Positions 1-8,146 of a stretch of 64,000 nucleotides of DNA are shown piece after piece (positions within the stretch are counted from its first letter, which is position 1; every line of letters begins with the position of its first letter). This DNA is from Candidatus Sabulitectum sp. Lineage in GTDB: Bacteria > Fermentibacterota > Fermentibacteria > Fermentibacterales > JCC-6. The position numbers and the translations under genes are program-made. Location of the stretch: the NCBI GenBank assembly GCA_023139045.1, contig JAGLOJ010000038.1, positions 1-64,000 of the forward strand, written 5' to 3'. The notes under the pieces are model-generated. The model did not search any database. It was not told the DNA's origin and was given only the letters and a program-made list of their open reading frames with translations.

Positions 1-2
1 AA

Positions 3-752
3 CCTCAGACAGATCTCGGTGCCATATTTGGCGACAGTGAGCCGGAAACTCCAGAGCCCCAGAGCGCAGAAGCCCCAACAGAGGGCGTCCCGAGCGTCAG
101 CACGGGGGAAGCCCAAGATGTTTCAATCAAAGAGCCAGAGGAGGTAGAGTCCCCCGCTGAAATCACAGTGGAAGTGCCCATTGTGCAGGACAAAGCGGTT
201 AAAGATTCTGATGAAAAGGAAGAAACTTCTCCGGAACCAGTGGAAGAAGCTGTTGAATATTCTGACTCTTCTTGTTACACCCTGCTTCCTGGAGATGGTA
301 TTTCGCTATGTGTCATGAAGTTGGAAGATGGCGAAGTTAGGGTAATTAGGGGTCTCGTGACCGCTATGGACGGCTCTGTTTCACTGGATGGAGAAGTTCT
401 CAGTGGCAATGGTCTGGTGTGGATGGGGCAGGGGAATCTTACTCCCGTTGTGGTCAAATTTAAAGAGGGCATGACCGTTCGGATTGACCGGATGGCCGCC
501 AGACCAGTTCAGGTTACTCACGAAGCTTGCGGTATCGGTTCTGTCCCATCTTTATGCAAACTGAATGGAAGCGGAAACAGTAACCGTATTCTCATGTTCG
601 TTACCGGTAGAATCAGGAAGCTCACAGTAACACCAGGTTTGAGAGTTCGCGAAGGAAGTGTTGTTGTGGCAGATCCCGGGGTTTCTTTTACTGAAGAAAA
701 ACCAGGTTTTCTCTCTGTATCCGGTAAAGGCATGGTGATAATTACCGGCTGA
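3..752 (+). CDS. C-terminal part of an AIM24-like protein (5' end outside window)
   Basis: The frame is open from the first bases of the window, so the true start lies upstream; 249 residues are visible. The first 80 or so are acidic and rich in Pro, Glu and Ser and look like a disordered linker. The rest is a beta-rich domain ending in a Gly-rich strand (residues near GFLSVSGKG). The pattern of short strands, with a segment LMFVTGRIRKLTVTPG followed by a VVADPGV turn, resembles the AIM24/DUF124 family, whose molecular role is poorly known. The match is by eye only and the family call is tentative. It is followed by a tRNA gene and a PP2C-like gene on the same strand. Confidence 0.5.
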   Translation, partial: PQTDLGAIFGDSEPETPEPQSAEAPTEGVPSVSTGEAQDVSIKEPEEVESPAEITVEVPIVQDKAVKDSDEKEETSPEPVEEAVEYSDSSCYTLLPGDGISLCVMKLEDGEVRVIRGLVTAMDGSVSLDGEVLSGNGLVWMGQGNLTPVVVKFKEGMTVRIDRMAARPVQVTHEACGIGSVPSLCKLNGSGNSNRILMFVTGRIRKLTVTPGLRVREGSVVVADPGVSFTEEKPGFLSVSGKGMVIITG

Positions 753-755
753 GGC

Positions 756-785
756 TTGCGTAAAGAGTGCAGAATGTTCTATTAT
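756..785 (+). promoter_or_regulatory. Promoter of tRNA-Ala
   Basis: TTGCGT at 756-761 is separated by 18 bases from TATTAT at 780-785. Transcription would start near 792, a few bases before the mature tRNA at 799. It begins just after the stop codon of the preceding gene. Confidence 0.5.
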
Positions 786-798
786 CGGGGCTCATGGG

Positions 799-874
799 GG
801 GGATGTAGCTCAGTTGGGAGAGCGCTGCCTTCGCAAGGCAGAGGCCAGCGGTTCGATCCCGCTCATCTCCACCA
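799..874 (+). tRNA. tRNA-Ala (anticodon CGC)
   Basis: This is a 76-nt cloverleaf with a seven-pair acceptor stem (GGGGATG with CATCTCC), a five-pair anticodon stem (CTGCC/GGCAG) around loop TTCGCAA, and a GTTCGATCC T-arm. The 3' CCA is encoded. The acceptor contains the G3:U70 wobble pair that is the classic alanine identity element, which agrees with anticodon CGC reading GCG. Confidence 0.95.
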
Positions 875-899
875 CAACTCTCATGAAATGGTGTGATGG

Positions 900-2390
900 A
901 TGAAACGCCAATCAGGCGATCAGCCTGGTGCTGATTGCAGTGTAGCATGGCAGCTTCAGAATGGCCGCAGTCGTATCCAGCGTGACATGGCAGCCGATGG
1001 GTTCAAAGGCGATTACCCTTATGCAGGGGTGACCATTGTCGCCGAGAATCGGAATCAGGAAGATGATTCTTCTGCATCAATCACCGTTGAAACGGTAAGA
1101 GATGTTTTCGCCGAGGGTGTAGCCTTCGGAGTTGAAGATGCCCTGCGGGATTCTTTGCTGGAAGCTGCTGATATCATTCGCGACAAGAAACTTTCCGGCT
1201 GCAGTGCAGCAGCTATTGCATTCAGCGGAACTCATGTATGGTATGCAATAGCTGGAAATTGCAGGATTTATAGAATTGACTCCGATGGAGTGGATTGTAT
1301 AGTTCATGATCAATCTGCCGCAAATGAAGTGAGCATGTCTTCAGACCATCCAGACTACCATAAGAAAATCAGAGAGTTAAAGTGGTGGCTCGGAAGTCAG
1401 GCAACCGGCAAACCTGTTTGTGGTCATGCCCGGATCAAGCAAGACACGACTTATGTCATATTCACAGCAGGCGGATGGACTCAATTTGAAAGCAGTGCTG
1501 TTGTGGCTCACCGAAAGGGAAGAAAAAAAACCCTCGCGGGCTGGCTTTCCTCCCTGTCCAGAGATATGAAGCTTGCATACCGCCGACAGGGTGGTGCACT
1601 TGGCGCAGTATCCGGTATGAAGAATGGAAGTGGAAGCTCCATTCCTTGGAAATCCTGGGTTTATCTGGCTGCATTTCTCGGTTTGATAGGATTTCTTGTC
1701 TTTGCTAATCCATTTTCCAGCCAACCTCAAATTGAGGATAAGACCGATCTTTTTTCCTCCAGTTCAATTGAAGAAATTGTTCAACCAATTTTGGCAGATA
1801 CAGCATCCGGTAATGATGTTTCCCGGAAATCCGGAATGTTCAACACAATTGCAGACAGTATGTTCCTGCCGGAGCAGGAAACACTTGAGCCTGCAATTCC
1901 CGACATAACTGCTGATCTTCCTTTACAGATTATGCAGGTGGGTGGCTCTGTGTCATCCCTGAGCCCGGATTCATTTTATGTTAATTTGAATTCAGAACCG
2001 GATCTCCAGTGGGAGAATTTCGCACCGGGCATTTACGCAATCCGGGGAGATACAGCATCGTTCATGCTGGCCGTGGTTGTTAGTTCAGTTTATCCCGGAC
2101 TTGAAATAATAGAGCTTGACAGGATCATTACGGTCAGAGAGAACGGAGTAGCCGAATCTGCCAGATGGCTTTCCTCTCTTTCCCCGGATAGTGCAGCCGG
2201 CACAGGTGTTGTTGTGGAAACAAGAAGCAGTGTTGCCGGGGGTGCAGAATGGATAAGGAATTACCCACTTTTCGTAAATGGTAACAGAGCTGACCATTCA
2301 AGTGAAGCCGGTGGCTTCATGGGAGATTCCCTTCCCGGACTCCCTTCTTTGAGAAATACACATTGTTACAGGCTCGTGATTGTTCTCTGA
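900..2390 (+). CDS. Degenerate PP2C-like protein with one membrane helix and an extracytoplasmic domain
   Basis: This is a 496-residue protein. Residues about 40-230 follow the fold pattern of PPM/PP2C phosphatases: an N-terminal segment with NQEDD, then a CSAAAIAF strand, then YAIAGNCRIYRI at the position of the usual VGDSRAY motif. The metal-binding Asp of that motif is replaced by Asn (GN instead of GD), and the DGxGG signature is not recognisable, so it may be a pseudophosphatase. A single hydrophobic segment at about 248-270 is followed by some 225 residues without a recognised domain, predicted to lie outside the cytoplasm. By analogy with membrane PP2C proteins it could pass a signal across the membrane; that is inference. 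Confidence 0.55.
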   Translation: MKRQSGDQPGADCSVAWQLQNGRSRIQRDMAADGFKGDYPYAGVTIVAENRNQEDDSSASITVETVRDVFAEGVAFGVEDALRDSLLEAADIIRDKKLSGCSAAAIAFSGTHVWYAIAGNCRIYRIDSDGVDCIVHDQSAANEVSMSSDHPDYHKKIRELKWWLGSQATGKPVCGHARIKQDTTYVIFTAGGWTQFESSAVVAHRKGRKKTLAGWLSSLSRDMKLAYRRQGGALGAVSGMKNGSGSSIPWKSWVYLAAFLGLIGFLVFANPFSSQPQIEDKTDLFSSSSIEEIVQPILADTASGNDVSRKSGMFNTIADSMFLPEQETLEPAIPDITADLPLQIMQVGGSVSSLSPDSFYVNLNSEPDLQWENFAPGIYAIRGDTASFMLAVVVSSVYPGLEIIELDRIITVRENGVAESARWLSSLSPDSAAGTGVVVETRSSVAGGAEWIRNYPLFVNGNRADHSSEAGGFMGDSLPGLPSLRNTHCYRLVIVL

Positions 2391-2469
2391 TTTAACCCGT
2401 ATTCGTCAAAGCCTCCCATAGCAATACGTTGTAGACGGTAGACGACTGTACAGACAAGGCATTCGAGTG

Positions 2470-2508
2470 CAGCCCCCGCTGGCACAGCTGTTGGTGCGTC
2501 GGGGGCTG
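2470..2508 (+). terminator. Strong GC hairpin, possible terminator
   Basis: CAGCCCCCG at 2470-2478 pairs with CGGGGGCTG at 2500-2508, and an inner GCAC/GTGC stem extends the structure. No U-run follows, so it is either a weak intrinsic terminator of the PP2C-like gene or a structured RNA end. The surrounding 2391-2588 holds no gene I can support. Confidence 0.4.
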
Positions 2509-2588
2509 TTGCATGAGCATAACGCGGGCTGTTCAATCAGATACATAGTGTAGCGGGAAGCCTGTGATGGATTCGGATTGAGAGAGAC

Positions 2589-2617
2589 TTGAAAAAAAAA
2601 CTGTTTTTATCTATCTT
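2589..2617 (+). promoter_or_regulatory. Promoter of the SRP RNA
   Basis: TTGAAA at 2589-2594, 17 bases of spacer, then TATCTT at 2612-2617. The predicted start near 2623 coincides with the first paired base of the SRP RNA closing helix, which supports both calls. Confidence 0.6.
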
Positions 2618-2621
2618 TGCC

Positions 2622-2890
2622 TGCCGGCCACTCTAGGTGGGGAGCCAGCGGTGCCCTGTACTCGCAATCCGCTATAGCGGGGCCGAACACCTGGCGCGGC
2701 GTTGTTCTATTGAGTGCGCTTTGAACACTGGTTTAACAAACAGAACCCGCGCGACGTAGCCCCGCGAACCCGGTCAGGGCCGGAAGGCAGCAGCCGTAAG
2801 TGGAATGTTGCGGGTGATGCGGATCATTTTGTTTGTGCCTTTGTTTGATTCACTTTTTCGGACTCGTCAATCCAGGTTGAGTGGTCGGTA
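2622..2890 (+). ncRNA. ffs: Signal recognition particle RNA, long form with Alu domain
   Basis: The S-domain core is present: GTCAGGGCCGGAAGGCAGCA at about 2774-2793, containing the GGAA tetraloop and the asymmetric loop that bind Ffh. The 5' part carries AGCGGTGCCCTGTAC followed by CGCAATCCGCT and GGGCCGAA, which is the Alu-domain pattern of the long Bacillus-type RNA. The ends close in a helix: CCGGCCACTC at 2624-2633 pairs fully with GAGTGGTCGG at 2879-2888, and the adjacent bases extend it by two pairs. The length of about 269 nt fits the long class. The RNA ends about 27 bases before dnaX. Confidence 0.92.
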
Positions 2891-2916
2891 CTTCCAACAG
2901 CAGACGGGGGGGCATT

Positions 2917-4323
2917 TTGAGTTATCTTGTGTTTGCACGTAAGTGGAGACCTCAGACTTTTAGTGATGTTATTGCACAGGAGCATGTAACAAAGACTCTG
3001 TGCAACGCCATTGAGAGTGAACGGATCGGTCATGCTTATCTGTTTACCGGTCCTCGGGGTGTGGGTAAGACAACAACTGCCAGAATTCTTGCAAAAGCTT
3101 TGAATTGTGAAAGCGGGCCAACTTCGGATCCTTGTATGGAGTGTGAAGCCTGTGTAAGGATTGCAGCAGGAGGTCACCTTGATGTGCTTGAAATTGATGG
3201 TGCCAGCAACAGGGGAATTGATGAGATCAGAGATCTTCGGGAGAAAGCCAGATACGCCGCTGCCGAGGGTGGTTACAAGATATACATAATCGATGAGGTT
3301 CACATGCTTACCAGAGAGGCTTTCAACGCCCTTCTGAAAATACTTGAAGAACCGCCGGACAAGGTTATTTTCATATTTGCTACTACTGAACCGCGCAAGG
3401 TACCTGCGACCATCCTGAGTCGCTGTCAGAGGTTTGACTTCAGAAGGATACCTTCGTCTGTCATGGGAAAATACATTAGCGATGAGGCTGGTAAAGAAGG
3501 GATAACAATTGATTCGGATGCCTTGAGTCTGGTGTGCAGGGCATCAGGTGGAAGCATGAGGGATGCTCTCTCCATAATGGATCAGCTTGTGAGTTTCACC
3601 GGAAAACAAATTGCCGGTGAATCAGTTTCCAAACTTCTCGGCCTGGTTGAGGCGGATCTGCTCGCAGACATCTCAGCAGCGGTTTTGCATTCCAAGGGCG
3701 CCAGTGCTCTTGATCTTGTTGAGGATGCTCTTGTTCGAGGGTACAGTATTGAGGAATTAATTGATGCATTGGTTGGCTTTTTAAGAAACCTGCTTCTCGC
3801 TGCTTCCGGCGCCGAGAAGGGAATAACCGACCTTTCCGACAGCGAGATTGTTCTGATACAGCAGACTGTTGCCGGCGTTTCAGATGTGCACGTACTCAAC
3901 GTTTTGAGACTTGTTGGCGGCGCATCAGATCAGATTAGAACCGGAGCTTCCCCCAGAATATCTCTGGAAGCCGCTTTGATGACCGCATCCAAACTGGGCA
4001 TTGCATTCGGATTTGAGAATTTGCCTTCCGTAGTCGAAAAGGTCGCTGTTACTGCGGTGAAGGCTGGCGAGATAGCAGAAACGAAAGTGATTTCTCCAGT
4101 TGCTCAAATTGTTGAAGATGACAGTGATGGAAAAACAGGCATTGAGGTTGGTGCAGTAGGCGTTCCTGATGTCAGTATGACGAACATTCCGCCTTCAGTG
4201 GTATCCGATTTAGAAGAAGAGGAAAAAGTTGTTAAGGAAATAGGTTCCAGTGAAAAGGAGAAGGAGAATTCCTATGTAAGGAAAGTCTCCGGTCTCTTTG
4301 ACATGATCCCTGAAAACAGATAG
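2917..4323 (+). CDS. dnaX: DNA polymerase III subunit gamma/tau
   Basis: DnaX is the clamp-loader ATPase that loads the beta clamp at replication forks. Visible parts are the Walker A motif GPRGVGKTT near residue 45, the four-Cys zinc module (NCES...CMEC...C, about 63-79), the Walker B/DEVH region IIDEVH and the SRC sensor motif LSRCQRF. After the three clamp-loader domains the C-terminus is short, acidic and variable (468 residues in total), so the product is gamma-like and no long tau tail is present. I start it at TTG 2917 behind a G-rich stretch at 2906-2912, because earlier starts would lie inside the SRP RNA. ybaB and recR follow, the usual neighbours. Confidence 0.95.
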   Translation: MSYLVFARKWRPQTFSDVIAQEHVTKTLCNAIESERIGHAYLFTGPRGVGKTTTARILAKALNCESGPTSDPCMECEACVRIAAGGHLDVLEIDGASNRGIDEIRDLREKARYAAAEGGYKIYIIDEVHMLTREAFNALLKILEEPPDKVIFIFATTEPRKVPATILSRCQRFDFRRIPSSVMGKYISDEAGKEGITIDSDALSLVCRASGGSMRDALSIMDQLVSFTGKQIAGESVSKLLGLVEADLLADISAAVLHSKGASALDLVEDALVRGYSIEELIDALVGFLRNLLLAASGAEKGITDLSDSEIVLIQQTVAGVSDVHVLNVLRLVGGASDQIRTGASPRISLEAALMTASKLGIAFGFENLPSVVEKVAVTAVKAGEIAETKVISPVAQIVEDDSDGKTGIEVGAVGVPDVSMTNIPPSVVSDLEEEEKVVKEIGSSEKEKENSYVRKVSGLFDMIPENR

Positions 4324-4336
4324 GGACAGGTGGAAA

Positions 4337-4651
4337 ATGAACCGTCAGATGAAGAAAATGATGGCCCAGGCGCAGAAGATGCAGCAGGGCATGATGAAGG
4401 CTCAAGAGGAGCTGGCAGAAGAAAGAATCGAAGGCTCTGCCGGTGGTGGCATTGTGAAGGTGACTGTTACCGGACAGTCTGATGTGGTCGGTATCAAGAT
4501 TTCTGCAGAAGCAGTTGATCCGGAGGATGTAGAGATGCTTGAGGACCTGGTTCTTGTAGCTATTCATGATGCTGTTGAAAAAAGCAAAGCTGCAGCCGAG
4601 AAAAAAATGGGTGGGTTTGGAGTACCTGGAGGGCTCGGGGGATTGATGTGA
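4337..4651 (+). CDS. ybaB: YbaB/EbfC nucleoid-associated protein
   Basis: This is a 104-residue protein with the family layout: a Met/Gln-rich N-terminal helix, the strand pair GGGIVKVTVTGQ, and VDPEDVEMLEDLV leading to the second long helix. Family members are small dimeric DNA-binding proteins that are regularly encoded between dnaX and recR, as here. Its stop overlaps the GTG start of recR by four bases, which suggests translational coupling. Confidence 0.93.
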   Translation: MNRQMKKMMAQAQKMQQGMMKAQEELAEERIEGSAGGGIVKVTVTGQSDVVGIKISAEAVDPEDVEMLEDLVLVAIHDAVEKSKAAAEKKMGGFGVPGGLGGLM

Positions 4652-5235
4652 AAGAGTCCATTGTCGACTCTCTTGCACTGGCCCTTGGAAAACTTCCCGG
4701 GATAGGGAAGAAAACCGCCCTTCGGCTGGCTTTTTCTCTTGTTGACAACAGGGAGCTTGCCTCAGATCTTTCGACAGTGCTTGCTGATACTCTGACCGGT
4801 GTGAGGGAGTGTACATTGTGCAGGAATCTCACCGGTGAAGAGGTTTGTGAAACCTGTCTTGATGTATCCAGGCAGAATACTATCTGCGTGGTTCATACCC
4901 CTGCAGACCAGAGATCCATGGAAGATACCGGACTGTACAGAGGTTACTATTTTGTACTCCATGGCAGTCTTGCCCCTCTGGACGGTACGGGCCCGTCTGA
5001 TCTTGGAATTCCCAGGCTTGTAGAAAGAGCCACCGTTATCGCCGCTTCAGAGGTTATTCTGGCTCTGGATTCCACTACAGAGGGCGAGGCTACCTGCGCA
5101 TACATCGCCAACCAGCTCGAATCGAAGAGCATCAGGGTAACACAACTTGCCCGGGGGTTACCACCGGGAGCCCTTGTTGAATTTGCAGACTCACTTACAC
5201 TGTCTCAGGCTCTTAAGGGCCGCCGCGGGTACTGA
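4648..5235 (+). CDS. recR: Recombination mediator protein RecR
   Basis: RecR works with RecO (and RecF) to load RecA on gapped DNA. The 195-residue protein shows the helix-hairpin-helix motif LPGIGKKTALRLAF near the N-terminus, a CxxC...CxxC zinc finger (CTLC...CETC, about 57-72) and the Toprim domain with the PADQRSMEDTG and LAPLDG segments. The GTG start overlaps the ybaB stop. The stop overlaps the pgsA start (TGATG). Confidence 0.96.
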   Translation: MKESIVDSLALALGKLPGIGKKTALRLAFSLVDNRELASDLSTVLADTLTGVRECTLCRNLTGEEVCETCLDVSRQNTICVVHTPADQRSMEDTGLYRGYYFVLHGSLAPLDGTGPSDLGIPRLVERATVIAASEVILALDSTTEGEATCAYIANQLESKSIRVTQLARGLPPGALVEFADSLTLSQALKGRRGY

Positions 5236-5798
5236 TGGCTTTAAACTGGCCTAACAGGCTCACTATAGCAAGAATCATCATGGCTCCTGTAGTGATGATC
5301 CTTCTTCAGGTGAGAGAGCCTGAAGCCAGGTGGGCTGCTTTAATTGTTTTTGTAGTCGCTGCTCTAACTGATATGGTGGATGGTTACCTTGCCAGAAAGT
5401 ATGGTTGGATATCCAATCTGGGGAAATTCCTTGATCCGCTGGCAGACAAACTGCTTGTGTCTCTGGCATGGATCGGTCTGGCTGAACTGGGGCTTATGCC
5501 TCAGTGGACCGTCTATGTTATTGTGGGCAGGGAACTGCTCGTTTCCGGACTGAGGTCAATAGCGGCTTATGCAGGTGTTCTTATCCTTCCTTCCGGTATA
5601 GGAAAGTGGAAGGCTGCTGTACAGATGTTTTCGGTTTCATACTATATGCTTCTTTCTGTTCTTGAACTGAACACCACTCCCGGGGTTGCTTCACTGGTGG
5701 GAGAACTTTCCATGTGGATAGCTTTGATACTCACTGTAATTTCAGCATTTCATTATTTCTGGAGAAACCGAAGTGTTCTGCAAAGGCTGGGGATGTGA
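5235..5798 (+). CDS. pgsA: CDP-diacylglycerol-glycerol-3-phosphate 3-phosphatidyltransferase
   Basis: The enzyme makes phosphatidylglycerol phosphate in the cytoplasmic membrane, the committed step to phosphatidylglycerol. The CDP-alcohol phosphotransferase signature D-x2-DG-x2-AR-x8-G-x3-D-x3-D is complete in DMVDGYLARKYG followed by LGKFLDPLADK. The protein has 187 residues with several hydrophobic helices, typical for the family. The next gene encodes the phosphatase for its product and overlaps by four bases. Confidence 0.94.
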   Translation: MALNWPNRLTIARIIMAPVVMILLQVREPEARWAALIVFVVAALTDMVDGYLARKYGWISNLGKFLDPLADKLLVSLAWIGLAELGLMPQWTVYVIVGRELLVSGLRSIAAYAGVLILPSGIGKWKAAVQMFSVSYYMLLSVLELNTTPGVASLVGELSMWIALILTVISAFHYFWRNRSVLQRLGM

Positions 5799-6283
5799 AT
5801 ACCGCTTCCAGTCTCTGGCAGCACCGGCTTATCCGTTTTCTGGGGGGAGCCCTGGCTTCAACTCTGGGTACCGGTTTTTTCCCATGGGGGCCGGGTACAG
5901 TGGGCAGCATCATCGCAGCATTTGGTTTCTACTGTTCTCCTGTGAATCCTCTTGTTCTTCTTCCGTTTGTTCTTCTGTTGGGCTGGATCGGGTGTGAGGC
6001 AGGTAGAAAACTCTGGGGAGAAGACCCTTCCATTGTAACAATTGATGAGGTTGCAGGAACCTGGATTGCCTGTCTGGCAGCACCTTCCGCATGGGGTATC
6101 TGGGGAATTCTTGCAGCACTTGTTTTGTTTCGGATATTCGATATTGCCAAGCCATGGCCTGTCAACAAACTGGATGAAATGAAGAACGGAATCGGCATTC
6201 TTCTTGATGATGTTGCTGCCGGCTTGATGGCAGCAGGTGTTCTGTACATTGCCAGCTTGATTGATTCCTTAAATGTTTTCTGA
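5795..6283 (+). CDS. pgpA: Phosphatidylglycerophosphatase A
   Basis: PgpA dephosphorylates phosphatidylglycerol phosphate. Family signatures are visible: GTGFFPWGPGTVGS near the N-terminus, VTIDEVAGTW in the middle, and KPWPVNKLDE followed by GILLDDVAAG near the C-terminus. I start it at GTG 5795, which overlaps the pgsA stop (GTGA); the longer reading from 5714 would lie inside pgsA. The resulting 162 residues match the family size. The pgsA-pgpA pair covers two consecutive steps. Confidence 0.92.
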   Translation: MNTASSLWQHRLIRFLGGALASTLGTGFFPWGPGTVGSIIAAFGFYCSPVNPLVLLPFVLLLGWIGCEAGRKLWGEDPSIVTIDEVAGTWIACLAAPSAWGIWGILAALVLFRIFDIAKPWPVNKLDEMKNGIGILLDDVAAGLMAAGVLYIASLIDSLNVF

Positions 6284-7478
6284 AGCTGCGCTTGTTCTGG
6301 TGGGAGACGAGCTTCTAAGCGGTCGGACCAGAGATGTTAATCTTCATCGTTTTTCAGGATTGCTTGCAGAGATAGGTCTTCCTGTTGTTCTGGCAAAAGT
6401 TGTCCGTGATGTACCTCGGGAAATTTCTGCTGCGGTGAGGGATTCTCTTGCAGACAAAAGGGTAGTTATTGTTACAGGGGGTATGGGTCCCACCGATGAT
6501 GATCTGACTGTGCGTGCTGTGGCTGATGCCTTCAATCTTAGCCTTTTCAGGTCACCTGTCGCAGAGGAAATGGTCAGAAAAAAACAGCACGAGTATGGGC
6601 TTGGTTTGCCACTTTCTGCATTCAAGCAGGCTGATATACCAGAGGGAGCTTCACCGGTCTTGAATCCCGCCGGGATCGCTCCGGGAATTGTACTTCCTGT
6701 TGGTAAGGGTGTTGTAATCTGTATGCCCGGTGTTCCAGCAGAATCTTCCGCCCTTCTTATGCCTTGTCTTCGGGAGGCTGGTGTTCAACCCCGCAGAGCG
6801 AAGCAGGTTAGATTTATCAGAACATGGGGTTTGAAGGAGAATAATCTTTTCGATGCCCTGAGAGACCTGGCAAAAAAGAACAACATTATTCCTGCATTTC
6901 TTCCTTCTCCCGGCAGAGTTGATATAAAGGTTAGTGGTATTGGCGCCGATGTTTTCTGTCGCGGTGTGACTGAAAAACTGGGTAATCGGGTTTATTCCAC
7001 CCTGCGGGATGAAACTCTTGAGGAAGTTCTTGGCAGAAAACTGATTTCATCAGGATATTTTCTTGCCACTGCTGAATCATGTACAGGCGGGGGTATTGGC
7101 CGTGGAATCACCGCAGTAGCGGGCGCATCCTCCTGGTATTCAGGCGGGGTTATTACCTATTCCGATGATTTGAAAACCGGATTGCTTGGTGTTAAAAAGG
7201 AAACTCTTGAAGTACACGGGGCAGTCAGCAAGCAGACAGCGCTGGAGATGGCCAGGGGTGTGCGCAGAATTACAGGAGCAGACTGTTCTCTATCTGTGAC
7301 GGGAATTGCCGGCCCTGCCGGAGCCACTGACGGAAAACCTGTAGGAACTGTTTGGACTGCTGTTTGCTGTGGTGAAGTCGAAAGAGCTTACCTGTGGCGT
7401 TTGGGGGGAGACAGAGAATCAATAAGAGATGGAGCTTGTGCACGAGCTCTCGGAACTCTTTTTGAATTACTCTCGTGA
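6273..7478 (+). CDS. cinA: CinA-family nicotinamide-nucleotide amidohydrolase
   Basis: The 401-residue protein has the two domains of full-length CinA. The N-terminal MoCF-like domain carries GDELLSGRTRDVN and TGGMGPTDDDLT. The C-terminal amidase domain carries ATAESCTGGGIG and SYSDDLK-type sequence (here TYSDDLKTGLLGV). The family recycles pyridine nucleotides (ADP-ribose pyrophosphatase and NMN deamidase activities are known). The start overlaps pgpA by 11 bases. cinA-thpR-recA is a common gene order. Confidence 0.93.
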   Translation: MFSEAALVLVGDELLSGRTRDVNLHRFSGLLAEIGLPVVLAKVVRDVPREISAAVRDSLADKRVVIVTGGMGPTDDDLTVRAVADAFNLSLFRSPVAEEMVRKKQHEYGLGLPLSAFKQADIPEGASPVLNPAGIAPGIVLPVGKGVVICMPGVPAESSALLMPCLREAGVQPRRAKQVRFIRTWGLKENNLFDALRDLAKKNNIIPAFLPSPGRVDIKVSGIGADVFCRGVTEKLGNRVYSTLRDETLEEVLGRKLISSGYFLATAESCTGGGIGRGITAVAGASSWYSGGVITYSDDLKTGLLGVKKETLEVHGAVSKQTALEMARGVRRITGADCSLSVTGIAGPAGATDGKPVGTVWTAVCCGEVERAYLWRLGGDRESIRDGACARALGTLFELLS

Positions 7479-7987
7479 GATTGTTTGTTGCCCTCGCGCT
7501 TTCTGACAAAACTGTTCAGGCAATTGAAGAGTGGCGAAAGCCTCTTACAGAAAAATATCCAAGTCTTCGGTGGACCTGTGAGAGCCAGCTTCATGTTACT
7601 CTCCGATTCCTGGGCGACAGGGATCCTGATCAGGTTGCCTGTGAGATCAGGGCCTTGTCTCTGGAAGATCTCCTTCCGGCTGAATACACACTTTCAAAAA
7701 TTGGACAATTCGGGAATCCCCCCTCTGTTCTGTGGCTTTCCGGCAGGTTTTCTTCTGAAGTGTTCTCAATTGCCCGGCGTCTTGACTCAATTCCAGACGG
7801 GGATGGAAATGCAGGAGGAAGCAGATGTTTTGCTCCTCATATAACCATTGCCAGGGTCAGAGGAGGCACACAGTGCCCCGCCTTTACTTTTAACGGACAG
7901 ATAACAGGGATCGGGAATGCTGTCCATCTGATTAACAGCAGGCCTACTCCGAGTGGACATGTCTATTCAACTCTTTTCAGCATCTGA
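7475..7987 (+). CDS. thpR: RNA 2',3'-cyclic phosphodiesterase (2'-5' RNA ligase family)
   Basis: The protein has 170 residues and the two HxT catalytic motifs of the 2H phosphoesterase superfamily: LHVTLRFLGD near residue 40 and PHITIARVR near residue 125. Family enzymes open 2',3'-cyclic phosphates on RNA ends; the physiological role is unsettled. GTG at 7475 overlaps the cinA stop. Confidence 0.9.
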   Translation: MRLFVALALSDKTVQAIEEWRKPLTEKYPSLRWTCESQLHVTLRFLGDRDPDQVACEIRALSLEDLLPAEYTLSKIGQFGNPPSVLWLSGRFSSEVFSIARRLDSIPDGDGNAGGSRCFAPHITIARVRGGTQCPAFTFNGQITGIGNAVHLINSRPTPSGHVYSTLFSI

Positions 7988-8077
7988 TCATATTTCCGGA
8001 TATGGTGGTGTAACAGATCAGCAGTTTCTTCTGTCTTCTACAAAGTCATTCTTAACTTCAAATCCCAGAGGCGAATT

Positions 8078-8107
8078 TTGCCTTCAATAGAGTCGATTGC
8101 TTATAGT
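8078..8107 (+). promoter_or_regulatory. Candidate promoter of the 8147 lipoprotein gene
   Basis: TTGCCT at 8078-8083, an 18-base spacer and TATAGT at 8102-8107, about 40 bases upstream of the start codon. It lies in a 159-base intergenic stretch that otherwise shows nothing. Confidence 0.4.
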
Positions 8108-8146
8108 TAGAGGTTAAATGGGGCTATTCTTAACGGAAGGAAAATC

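Noticed and set aside
2881-2916. dnaX start at GTG 2881
   Set aside because: It lies inside the SRP RNA closing helix; the conserved DnaX sequence begins after TTG 2917.
2917-4323. Programmed frameshift making tau and gamma from dnaX
   Set aside because: No A-rich slippery heptamer with a following hairpin was found, and the protein already ends near gamma length.
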